Assembly (NCBI GenBank): GCA_021413675.1
Contig: JAIOQA010000415.1
Location: 1 to 37,243, forward strand
Source of the DNA: Deltaproteobacteria bacterium
Lineage (GTDB): Bacteria > Myxococcota_A > Polyangia > Haliangiales > Haliangiaceae
Direction of reading: 5' to 3'
Length of the DNA: 37,243 bases
The translations under genes were made by a program, and so were the position numbers. The notes below the pieces were generated by a model. It had not been told where the DNA came from, did no database searches, and was given only the letters and a program-made list of their open reading frames with translations. Of this stretch, positions 19,821-26,945 are shown one piece after another; position 1 is the first letter of the stretch, and each line of letters starts with the position of its first letter.

Positions 19821-20357
19821 ATGCAGGCGTTCCAGGACGCGTTCGTCGCGATCGTCGCGGATGCCGCGCTGCGCCGCCGCTTCCGCGTCGAACCGGATGC
19901 CGTGCTCGACGGGTTCGCGCTCGACGCCGACGCGCGCGCCGCATTGCGCGGCATCCCGCTCGACGAGCTCGAGCGCTTCGCGCGATCGCTCGTCGCGAAG
20001 CGCTGGCACGAGGTCGCGCGGATCGTCCCGCTGACCGCGCGCGTCGCGCCGAGCCTGGGCGAGCGCTATCGCGCGTGGGTCGCCGAGCATCCCGCGCCGG
20101 TGAGCCTCGCGCTGCTGTCACCGGGAGCGGCCGAGGCGCGCCGCGCGCTGCCGGCGCTGCACGCCGCCCTCGCCGCCGACGACGCCGAGGCGCGGTACGC
20201 CGCCGACCTGCTCGCATACGAGGTCATCCGCGCGACCGGCGGCGAGCTCCGGGCCCGCTACGACCTCGACGCGATCGCCCACGAGGTCGCGCGCGGGCTG
20301 CTTTCGGTCGATCCCGAGCCCGCGCCGCGCGTGTATCGCTTCGGGAGATCGACGTGA
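19821..20357 (+). CDS. putative partner protein of the MNIO (HvfC/DUF2063-like by context)
   Basis: This 178-residue soluble protein is the first gene of a four-gene operon. It begins MQAFQDAFVAIVADAALRRRF, followed by a region DPAxxLxxFxLDxxxRxALRxIPxxxLERFARSLVAKRW-like in pattern, all helical. The second half (about 95-178) is helical and Ala-rich. MNIO enzymes nearly always work with a small partner that holds the substrate leader, such as MbnC or the HvfC/BufC-type DUF2063 proteins. Position and size fit such a role, but I cannot assign the family from sequence alone. Its TGA overlaps the GTG of the MNIO gene by 4 bp (GTGA). No SD sequence is visible at the start. Upstream in-frame codons give Arg/Pro-rich sequence, so the ATG at 19821 was chosen. 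Confidence 0.75.
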   Translation: MQAFQDAFVAIVADAALRRRFRVEPDAVLDGFALDADARAALRGIPLDELERFARSLVAKRWHEVARIVPLTARVAPSLGERYRAWVAEHPAPVSLALLSPGAAEARRALPALHAALAADDAEARYAADLLAYEVIRATGGELRARYDLDAIAHEVARGLLSVDPEPAPRVYRFGRST

Positions 20358-21175
20358 GCGGGCCGTGGCGTGGCGCCGGGATCGGCTACCGCCACGCGCA
20401 TCGCGCCGCGCTGCTCGCGCGGACGCCATCGACTGGCGGCCCTGCGGTGCTCGAGGTCATGCCGGATCACTTCTTCGCCTCGCCGGGCGCGCTGGCGCCG
20501 CTCGCCGAGCGCTACCCGATCGTCTTCCACGACGTCGGACTGTCGTTCGCGACCGCGGGCGACACCAGCGTCGCGCGCGATCGCCTGCGTCGCATCGCCG
20601 AGCTCGCCGCGATCGCGCGGCCACTGCTGGTGAGCGACCATCTCGCCCTCACCCGCTCGCCTGCGGGGATCGATCTCGGGCACCTCGCGCCAGTGTGGCG
20701 CACCGAGGCCGCGCTCGCGCTGATCGCCGATCGCCTCCGCGCGGTCGCCGACCTCCTGCAGCTCCCGGTCGCGATCGAGAACATCACCGCGCCCTTCGAC
20801 ATCCCTGGCGGCATGCCCGAGGCCGAGTTCCTGGCCCGCCTCGTCGAGCGCGCGGGCTGCGGGCTGCTCCTCGATCTCGCCAACCTCGAGATCAACGGGC
20901 GCAACCACGGCTTCGACGCCCGCGCCCGGGTCCACGACTACCCGCTCGAAGCAGTCGTGCAGGTCCACCTCGCGGGCGGCTTTCGCGATCGCGCGGCGGT
21001 GTGGATCGACAGCCACAGCACGCCGGTTGCGGACACCACCTTCGAGTTGCTGCGCGAGCTCGGGCGCGCGCGGGCATCGCTCGTCACGATCATCGTCGAG
21101 CGCGACGACAACCTCGGGGACCTCGGCGACCTGGTCGCCGAGGCGACCGCAGCCGCAGCGAGGTGGACCGCATGA
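20354..21175 (+). CDS. DUF692 multinuclear non-haem iron oxidase (MNIO)
   Basis: This 273-residue TIM-barrel enzyme has its GTG start with GGGAG (20343-20347) upstream. The DUF692 family pattern runs through the whole length: GAGIGYR (7-13), LEVMPDHFF (33-41), HDVGLS (59-64), VSDHLALT (93-100), VAIENITAPF (139-148), LLLDLANLEINGRNH (171-185), VVQVHLAGG (201-209), and IDSHS (218-222). The Asp, Glu, Asn and His residues in these motifs are the metal ligands in characterised members (MbnB, TglH). MNIO enzymes use two or three iron ions and oxygen to modify Cys or other residues of ribosomal peptides. The last gene of this operon, which has a Cys-repeat tail, is the obvious candidate substrate. 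It is coupled to the next gene by an ATGA overlap. Confidence 0.93.
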   Translation: MSGPWRGAGIGYRHAHRAALLARTPSTGGPAVLEVMPDHFFASPGALAPLAERYPIVFHDVGLSFATAGDTSVARDRLRRIAELAAIARPLLVSDHLALTRSPAGIDLGHLAPVWRTEAALALIADRLRAVADLLQLPVAIENITAPFDIPGGMPEAEFLARLVERAGCGLLLDLANLEINGRNHGFDARARVHDYPLEAVVQVHLAGGFRDRAAVWIDSHSTPVADTTFELLRELGRARASLVTIIVERDDNLGDLGDLVAEATAAAARWTA

Positions 21176-21921
21176 GCCTCCCCGTCGATCAAGCCGCCAG
21201 CGCGCTCCGCGACGAGCGCCTCGCCGATCCCGGCGCGCACCTGAAACCGAAAGGCCGGGACGAGCTGCGCGCCGAGATCGCGCGCTGGGATGCCGAGGGG
21301 CTGCGCGCCCGGGTCCTCGTCGTCGATCCGGGCGACGATCTCGATGGGCTGCTCGGCGTCTTCGATGCGCTGCACCTCGATCCCCACGCGGACCTCGTGC
21401 TGGTGTTCGATACGCACGCCTGGGTCGCTCGCGGCTGGGGCCTCACCGAGCGCGAGATCGCGCGCGCTCTCGAGCTCGCGCGGCCCGGCACGCGGACGGT
21501 GTTCGCGGCCCAGCTGATCGCGGCGCTCGACCAGCTCGCGGCCAGCGCCCGGGCCCAGGGCGCGAGCGCCGCGCCCGACGACAGCCTTGCCTGGCCGATC
21601 ATCGGCGGGATCGGCCTCGCGCTGACGATGGGCCTGACCGCGCTCGCGATCCGGCGCCGCAACCAGGTCGCGCGCGCGGGCGCGGCCGCACAGGCCGAGG
21701 TCCGGGCATCGGCCGAGCGCGCCTACAGCGAGGTGATGCTCGCGTGCGAGGAACTCGGCGGCGATCCGCAGGCCACCGAGCTTCAGCTGCGCGCCGCCGA
21801 GCTGCGGCGCCGACTCGACGCGATCACCGGGCATGACCGCGTCGCGCTGGGCAAGATCCATCAGCTCGAGAACGAGCTGGCCGCGCTGCGCTCGACCACT
21901 CTGCAGAAGGAGCACGCCTGA
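21172..21921 (+). CDS. membrane protein with TPM-like N-terminal domain and cytosolic coiled coil
   Basis: This 249-residue protein is translated by ATGA overlap with the MNIO gene. Residues about 5-120 resemble the alpha/beta TPM domain (RVLVVDPGDDLDGLLGVF, ADLVLVFDTHAWVARGWGL, EREIARALELA), seen from secondary-structure pattern rather than a confirmed match. One transmembrane helix lies at 139-160 (WPIIGGIGLALTMGLTALAI), followed by RRRN and a long helical tail (170-245) likely to form a coiled coil. No signal peptide is seen, so topology is uncertain. By context it may anchor or present the Cys-tail protein, whose ATG overlaps this gene's TGA by one base. Confidence 0.75.
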   Translation: MSLPVDQAASALRDERLADPGAHLKPKGRDELRAEIARWDAEGLRARVLVVDPGDDLDGLLGVFDALHLDPHADLVLVFDTHAWVARGWGLTEREIARALELARPGTRTVFAAQLIAALDQLAASARAQGASAAPDDSLAWPIIGGIGLALTMGLTALAIRRRNQVARAGAAAQAEVRASAERAYSEVMLACEELGGDPQATELQLRAAELRRRLDAITGHDRVALGKIHQLENELAALRSTTLQKEHA

Positions 21922-23141
21922 TGCTGCGTTCGCGAATCCTCGTCGACCTCCCCAGCGTGGAGACCGATCGCCGCATGGGCGTGTTCGAGTGGCTGCGCTC
22001 GCTGTTCGGCGCGACGATCGATCTGCGCAGCGGCCGAGAGGAGCTCACCGTCGGGGCGTGCTCGCTGGTCGAGGGGCTGGTCGCCGCCTTCGCCCGCGCC
22101 GGCGTGACCGACGCGCTGTCATTCCTCGTCGACAAGCGCGTGGTCTATCTCGACGCCAACGAGGTTCCGGACGATCTCCCGCTGATCCTCAAGGCCGCGG
22201 AGGAGACCGGGATCCTCGACCGACCGTTCCGCGAGATGCACCTGGCGGTCGCACACCAGGATGGTCGCCTGCACACGATCTTCGACTGCGCGATCACCAG
22301 CCAGGTCGCGCTCGGCGAGGCCGAGATGGTGATCGAGGTCTCGAGCCGGCGCGTCGACTTCCGGGTCGCGCACGGCGAGAGCGCGCAGACGTACGCCGAA
22401 CGGGTGAAGGCGCTGGCCGGCGATCCGGCCGGCTTCGAGCCGATGCGCGCCGAGCTCGATCAGCGGATCGCGCAGGTCGCCGAGGCGCTGCGTGCCGCGC
22501 TGGTCGGCGCGAAGGTCACGACCGCGCCGAGCTACGTGCAGCTGATCCGCCCCGGCGCGCGCCAGATCGGGCGCTTCGGCAAGCTGCCGTTCGGCGATCA
22601 GGTCCTCGATCCGAAGTACCGCGCGGTCCCGACGACGCAGCGGACCGGCGCCTACGCCGACCCGTTCTACTATCACTACTCCGATCCGTACTACGACTAC
22701 ACGAACTACGTGATCGTCGATGCGATGGTCCACCACGCGACCTGGGCCTCGCCGCACGTCCATGTCGTCGACCCGGCCGGGACCCTGCTGTTCACCGGCG
22801 ACACCGCGACCACGCACGGCGCCGATCCGTGGATCGGCCAGGACGCCGTCGGCTACGATCCGAGCGGCAACGTGTGCGTGAGCGAGGCGCTCGCCGACAC
22901 GTCCACGTCCACCTTCGACGCCTACGCACCGGTCGACAGCGGCAGCCCGATCGACACGACGAGCGGCAGCAGCTGCTCGTCGACGTCCGGCTCGAGCTGC
23001 TCGTCGACGTCTGGGTCCAGCTGCTCGTCGACGTCCGGGTCCAGCTGCTCGTCGTCCTCCGGATCGAGCTGCTCGTCGTCCTCCGGTTCGAGCTGCGGGT
23101 CGTCGTGCAGCTCGGGCAGCTCCTGCGGCAGCTCGAGCTGA
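21921..23141 (+). CDS. large protein with octapeptide Cys/Ser/Gly repeat tail; candidate MNIO substrate
   Basis: This 406-residue protein is the last gene of the operon. Residues 1-347 are a non-repetitive region I do not recognise, with an alpha/beta N-terminal part (about 15-175), a helical segment (about 180-205) and a Tyr-rich stretch (about 240-270). Only three Cys occur there. Residues 348-406 are low complexity: five octads S-G-S-S-C-S-S-(T/S), then a denser end with three more Cys. The eight tail Cys are C352, 360, 368, 376, 384, 392, 396 and 402. Regular Cys at a fixed spacing next to an MNIO gene resembles the Cys-repeat substrates of this enzyme class, and Gly/Ser/Cys tails on large proteins near DUF692 genes have, as I recall, been noted (TIGR04222 proteins). 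No signal peptide is seen. Confidence 0.85.
   Translation: MLRSRILVDLPSVETDRRMGVFEWLRSLFGATIDLRSGREELTVGACSLVEGLVAAFARAGVTDALSFLVDKRVVYLDANEVPDDLPLILKAAEETGILDRPFREMHLAVAHQDGRLHTIFDCAITSQVALGEAEMVIEVSSRRVDFRVAHGESAQTYAERVKALAGDPAGFEPMRAELDQRIAQVAEALRAALVGAKVTTAPSYVQLIRPGARQIGRFGKLPFGDQVLDPKYRAVPTTQRTGAYADPFYYHYSDPYYDYTNYVIVDAMVHHATWASPHVHVVDPAGTLLFTGDTATTHGADPWIGQDAVGYDPSGNVCVSEALADTSTSTFDAYAPVDSGSPIDTTSGSSCSSTSGSSCSSTSGSSCSSTSGSSCSSSSGSSCSSSSGSSCGSSCSSGSSCGSSS
22962..23138 (+). repeat. 24-bp tandem repeat encoding the Cys octads
   Basis: The region holds five 24-bp units (22962-23081), each coding S-G-S-S-C-S-S-T/S, followed by a degenerate end to 23138. Units differ mainly at synonymous positions (for example GGC, GGG, GGA and GGT for Gly) while the Cys codon TGC is constant. 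This suggests expansion followed by purifying selection on the peptide. Confidence 0.9.
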
Positions 23142-23168
23142 TCGCGGCCTGACCTACCGCGCCCCGCG

Positions 23169-25121
23169 CTACGGGAACCGCGCCTCGGCCACGACCTTCT
23201 CGACGAACGCCGCGAACGGCATCGTCGCCATCTTCTGCTGGTCGGCGGCGCCGAAGGTCCGCACGCTGACCTCGTCGCTGGCGACCTCCTTGTCGCCGAG
23301 CACGATCGTGTACGGGATCTTCTGCAGCGACGCGTCGCGGACCTTGGCCTTCATCATGCCGTTGCCGTCGTCGAAGCTGACCCGCACGCCGGCGGCCGCG
23401 AGGCGATCGACCACGGTCCGCGCGTGGTCGTTCACGCGGTCGGTGACGGTCACGACCGCGACCTGGATCGGCGCGAGCCAGACCGGGAACGCGCCGGCGA
23501 AGTGCTCGATCAGGATCGCGATGAAGCGCTCGAACGAGCCGTAGATCGCGCGGTGGAGCACGACCGGGCGGTGCTCCTTGCCGTCCTCGCCGATGTAGCT
23601 GAGGTCGAAGCGCTCGGGCGCGGCGTAGTCGAGCTGGATCGTGCCGAGCTGCCACTTGCGGCCGATGCTGTCGGACACGTCGAAGTCGATCTTGGGGCCG
23701 TAGAACGCGCCATCACCGGGCTTGAGCTCGTAGGCCAGGCCGAGCCCGTCGAGCGCGGTCTTGAGCGAGGCCTCGGCGCGATCCCACATCGCGTCGTCGC
23801 CGATGCGCTTCTCGGGGCGGGTCGCGAACTTCGCGACGTAGGTCAGGCCGACCGCGTTGTAGACCTTGTCGAGCAGCGTCGTGAACCGCTTCACCTCGTC
23901 GGCGATCTGATCCTCGCGGCAGTAGATGTGCGCGTCGTCCTGCGCGAACTGCCGCACGCGGGTGAGGCCGCCGAGCGCGCCGGCGGCCTCGTTGCGGTGC
24001 AGGACATCCTGGGTGTGCAACCGCAGCGGCAGGTCGCGATAGCTCTGCTTGCGAAAGCCGTAATAGAGGTGGTGCGACGGGCAGTTCATCGGCTTCAGCG
24101 AGTAGTGGTGCGGGTCCGGATCGCCCGCCGCCTTGGCCGCGCTGTCCTCGACGAGGAACATGTTCTCCTTGTACTTGCCCCAGTGGCCCGAGGTCTCCCA
24201 CAGGCCCTTGTTGTAGAGCAGCGGCGTCTTGATCTCGACGTAGCCGTTGCCCAGCGCGAGCTTGCGCATGTACGCCGAGAGGATCGTGTAGATCGCGGTC
24301 CCCTTCGGGGTCCAGAACGCCGCGCCCGGCGAGTACGGGTGGAAGTGGAAGAGATCGAGCTCCTTGCCGAGCCGCCGGTGATCGCGCTTCTCGGCCTCCT
24401 CGCGCTGCTTGAGCCAGGCGTCGAGGCCCTTCTGATCGAAGAACGCGGTGCCGTAGATCCGCTGCAGCGTCTTGTTGCGGTGATCGCCGCGCCAGTACGC
24501 CGCCGACGACGACAAGATCTTGATGACGCCGACGCGCCCGGTCGATGGGCCGTGCGGGCCCTCGCAGAAGTCGACCCACTCGCCGTGGCTGTACAGGGTC
24601 AGCACCGTCGCGCCCTTGGCGACGATGTCCTGGATGATCTCGACCTTGAACTTCTCGCCCTTGCCGTCGAACAAGGCGATCGCCTCGGCCGGCGACACCT
24701 CGGTGCGCTTGAACGGCAGGTCGGCGGCGATGATGCGGTTGGCCTCGGCCTCGATCTGCGCGAGCTCGTCCTCGCTGAACGGCTGGCCGCGATCGAAGTC
24801 GTAGTAGAAGCCGTTCTCGATCGAGGGGCCGATCGTGACCTGCGTGCCCGGGAACAGCCGCTGCACCGCATCGGCGACGATGTGCGCCGCGTCGTGGCGG
24901 ATCGTCTCGAGCGCCTCGGGCGCCTTGGTCGTGACGATCTCGAGGCGCGTGTCGGTGTCGAGCGTGCGCGAGAGATCGACCGACGTGCCGTCGATCTTGG
25001 CGAGCACGGCGGCCTTGGCGAGTCCGGGACCGATCGAGTCCCTCACGAAGTCGCCGATCCGGGTGCCCGAAGCGGTCTGCTTCTGGCTGCCGTCGGGCAG
25101 GGTCACGGTAACGCTGGTCAT
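23169..25121 (-). CDS. thrS: threonyl-tRNA synthetase
   Basis: This 650-residue, full-length class II enzyme charges tRNA-Thr. Domains in order: TGS (1-62, VTVTLPDGSQKQ), N2 editing domain with HDAAH and the CEGPH metal-site motif, catalytic core (LHRNEAAGALGGLTRVRQFAQDD etc.) with zinc ligands in PMNCPSHH and HRAIYGSFERF, and C-terminal anticodon-binding domain (PIQVAVVTVTDRVNDHARTV). The start is the ATG complementary to 25119-25121. No SD precedes it, but a TATTGT box lies 6 nt upstream, so the transcript may be leaderless. It converges on the MNIO operon with only 27 bp between the genes. The long open frame on the opposite strand is a shadow. Confidence 0.97.
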   Translation of the reverse strand: MTSVTVTLPDGSQKQTASGTRIGDFVRDSIGPGLAKAAVLAKIDGTSVDLSRTLDTDTRLEIVTTKAPEALETIRHDAAHIVADAVQRLFPGTQVTIGPSIENGFYYDFDRGQPFSEDELAQIEAEANRIIAADLPFKRTEVSPAEAIALFDGKGEKFKVEIIQDIVAKGATVLTLYSHGEWVDFCEGPHGPSTGRVGVIKILSSSAAYWRGDHRNKTLQRIYGTAFFDQKGLDAWLKQREEAEKRDHRRLGKELDLFHFHPYSPGAAFWTPKGTAIYTILSAYMRKLALGNGYVEIKTPLLYNKGLWETSGHWGKYKENMFLVEDSAAKAAGDPDPHHYSLKPMNCPSHHLYYGFRKQSYRDLPLRLHTQDVLHRNEAAGALGGLTRVRQFAQDDAHIYCREDQIADEVKRFTTLLDKVYNAVGLTYVAKFATRPEKRIGDDAMWDRAEASLKTALDGLGLAYELKPGDGAFYGPKIDFDVSDSIGRKWQLGTIQLDYAAPERFDLSYIGEDGKEHRPVVLHRAIYGSFERFIAILIEHFAGAFPVWLAPIQVAVVTVTDRVNDHARTVVDRLAAAGVRVSFDDGNGMMKAKVRDASLQKIPYTIVLGDKEVASDEVSVRTFGAADQQKMATMPFAAFVEKVVAEARFP

Positions 25122-25127
25122 GGGCGA

Positions 25128-25133
25128 ACAATA
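25128..25133 (-). promoter_or_regulatory. -10-like box (TATTGT) of thrS
   Basis: TATTGT on the minus strand ends 6 nt before the thrS ATG, so transcription would start at or next to the start codon. No clear -35 box. It is one of several such arrangements in this window. Confidence 0.4.
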
Positions 25134-25277
25134 GCCAGGCACCCGAGGGTTTGGTACCGCCAGCCCGCCTCCAAGCGCGCGCCCGAGGCTGCCGGGTGCT
25201 GTGGGGTCGGCCACGTGGCGCCGATTCAGGGCGCCCGGGCACCGCGGACGTGGGTATCCTGGCCGCGGAGGTCGGAG

Positions 25278-25994
25278 ATGAGAATGATCGGTCGCCTGAC
25301 GGTTCTGGGGTCGCTCGCGCTCGCGGGCTGTGGGTTGGAGGGTGGCGATCCGCCGGCCTATCCGCTCGAGGCATGCACTGGCGGTCCGGAGTTCGTGAGG
25401 CAGGCCGCGGTCGACGACGCCGCGCTGCTGGGCTTCTCCGGCGCCGACGTCATCGGTGCGCTGAACGCCCGCGGCCCGGCGCAGTTCACGTGGCAGACCG
25501 GCGAGACCACCACGGTCACCGTCCACGCGACCGCCGTCGCAGCGAGCGCCTCGGTCGACGCGCCCCCGCCCTACCAGGGCCACTGCCAGCCGTCGGTCTC
25601 CGTCGAGGCGCAGCTGCACGTGTTCAGCGCCGACGGCCGCCTCGACGCGACCATCCCGACGACGCTGGTCGGGCTCGGCCCCGATCGCGAGCTCGAGGTC
25701 GTGTTCCCGGCCGACGCGCGCTTCGAGTTCGCGCGGCCGACGCCGCTGCCGATCCCCGAGGCCTGGTCGGACCCGTCGCGCCCGACCGAGGCCGTGGCGT
25801 TCTCGTTCCACGCCGACTCCCCCGGCGCGCTGTCGCCGTACTGCCTGCCCGGCGAGCCGGTCTCCGACGACCCGGCCCTCTCGTGCAACCGCTACAGCGG
25901 CCTGGTCCGGTTCGTCGCGTACGACCCCGCCGCGCCGATCGAGGGTCCGAGCACGATCGTCAACAATCCGGTCGGCTGGTGGACCTGGCCGTGA
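25278..25994 (+). CDS. hypothetical lipoprotein, 238 aa
   Basis: GGAGG (25267-25271) lies 6 nt before the ATG. Residues 1-18 are a lipoprotein signal (MRMIGRLTVLGSLALAGC) with lipobox LAGC. The mature part is beta-rich, with strands such as TTTVTVHATAVAASASV and VSVEAQLHVFSADGRLD, and four further Cys spread along it. I do not recognise a family. It is likely a secreted or surface-attached protein. Gene orientation is divergent from thrS. Confidence 0.75.
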   Translation: MRMIGRLTVLGSLALAGCGLEGGDPPAYPLEACTGGPEFVRQAAVDDAALLGFSGADVIGALNARGPAQFTWQTGETTTVTVHATAVAASASVDAPPPYQGHCQPSVSVEAQLHVFSADGRLDATIPTTLVGLGPDRELEVVFPADARFEFARPTPLPIPEAWSDPSRPTEAVAFSFHADSPGALSPYCLPGEPVSDDPALSCNRYSGLVRFVAYDPAAPIEGPSTIVNNPVGWWTWP

Positions 25995-26025
25995 CGCCCA
26001 CCGTCGCGCTGACCTGACGCCCGCG

Positions 26026-26472
26026 CTACGGCTCCAGCGCGATCGTGACGTCGACCTGCTTGCTGGTGCGCTGCGACGAGTCGCTGGTCGTCACGACCGT
26101 GGCGCGACCGCTGGCGACCACGCCCGGCGGCCGGGGCCAGCCGTAGCCCGGCGCCGGGTTCTCGACGAACTTCGGCGTCAGTCGGCACTGCGGCGGCCCC
26201 GCGGCGGTGAACGGCGACACCCACGCCTCGTACGCACCGTCGGGGCCGAACCCGACGCCCTGCTGCACGAACGTGAGCGTCAGCGGCTCCTTGACCGGCG
26301 CGCACAGCACCGCGTGATGGCCGGGCACGTCGACGCGCAGCGGCTGCGACGCCGTCGCGGTCTGGGTCGCGGCGACCGGGACGACCACCGACACGCGCAG
26401 GGAGTAGGCGTGCTCGCAGCCGGCGGCGAGCACCAGCGCGAGCACGATCGGGGACCACGAACGACGCGTCAT
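26026..26472 (-). CDS. hypothetical lipoprotein, 148 aa
   Basis: The start is the ATG complementary to 26470-26472. Residues 1-19 form a lipoprotein signal with lipobox LAAGC. The remainder is a short beta-sandwich-like domain (LRVSVVVPVAATQTAT, PLTLTFVQQGVGFGPDGAYEAWVS, QVDVTIALEP). Function unknown. It is transcribed divergently from the small Cys-rich lipoprotein, and their -10-like boxes overlap at 26486-26495. Confidence 0.75.
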   Translation of the reverse strand: MTRRSWSPIVLALVLAAGCEHAYSLRVSVVVPVAATQTATASQPLRVDVPGHHAVLCAPVKEPLTLTFVQQGVGFGPDGAYEAWVSPFTAAGPPQCRLTPKFVENPAPGYGWPRPPGVVASGRATVVTTSDSSQRTSKQVDVTIALEP

Positions 26473-26485
26473 GCGCTGAGTCTGA

Positions 26486-26495
26486 ATGGTACCGT
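26486..26495. promoter_or_regulatory. overlapping divergent -10-like boxes
   Basis: TACCGT (26490-26495, plus) lies 7 nt before the GTG at 26503. TACCAT on the minus strand (26491-26486) serves the gene starting at 26472. The two boxes share two base pairs, so the two promoters could not be open at once. This was read by eye and -35 boxes are weak. Confidence 0.35.
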
Positions 26496-26502
26496 CGCGG
26501 CA

Positions 26503-26793
26503 GTGAAGCACCTCACCATCCTGATCGCGACGATCCTGCTCTGCGCGTGTGGCGGAGCCAAAGCCAAGCCCTCCGCGGCGACCGCGACCATCCCGCCCGG
26601 CGAGCCCAACGGCTGCGAGGGCGCTTGCGAGCGGGTCGCGCAGTGCTGGCAGGCGCAGTACGGCCAGGCCGACGCCGACGGTGATCGCTCCACCTGCGAG
26701 GCGCGGTGCATGAACAAGACCGAGGAAGAGCAGGCGACCTACGCGAAGGCGATGGCCGCCGAGACCCGCTGCCCGGCGATCCTCGACATGTAG
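26503..26793 (+). CDS. small Cys-rich lipoprotein, 96 aa
   Basis: GTG start, apparently leaderless, with no SD. Signal MKHLTILIATILLCAC with lipidation at C16 (LCAC) or C14. The mature part has C38-x3-C42, C48, C65-x3-C69 and C90, a paired CX3C pattern like a disulphide-stabilised helical hairpin (GCEGACERVAQCWQ, STCEARCMNKTEEE). It is probably periplasmic or surface-exposed, function unknown. Confidence 0.75.
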   Translation: MKHLTILIATILLCACGGAKAKPSAATATIPPGEPNGCEGACERVAQCWQAQYGQADADGDRSTCEARCMNKTEEEQATYAKAMAAETRCPAILDM

Positions 26794-26819
26794 GGACACG
26801 CCGGTTTCGCCCGGGCGCT

Positions 26820-26864
26820 GCGCAAGCCGCGCACCTCGGCGCCACCGCCCCGAACGGCTTGCGC
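26820..26864. promoter_or_regulatory. 10-bp perfect inverted repeat upstream of tyrosine phenol-lyase
   Basis: GCGCAAGCCG (26820-26829) and CGGCTTGCGC (26855-26864) are exact reverse complements separated by 25 bp. It lies 27 bp after the small lipoprotein gene and 82 bp before the tyrosine phenol-lyase start. It may be a terminator-type hairpin without a T-run or an operator. Confidence 0.4.
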
Positions 26865-26945
26865 GAAGCGCGCGCGATTCCTGCACTGCGCGCTGGCCCT
26901 GACCGTGCATCACGTGACCCCGGCGCCTCCGCGCCGCGCGAGTCC

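Noticed and set aside
21172..21921. Assignment as a secreted TPM phosphatase
   Set aside because: There is no signal peptide and the TPM resemblance is only by strand/helix pattern, so a phosphatase function was not claimed.
23424..25994. 856-codon open frame on the plus strand opposite thrS
   Set aside because: It is a shadow frame: the minus strand encodes a full, motif-complete threonyl-tRNA synthetase. Only its last part (25278-25994) is a real gene, with its own RBS and lipoprotein signal.
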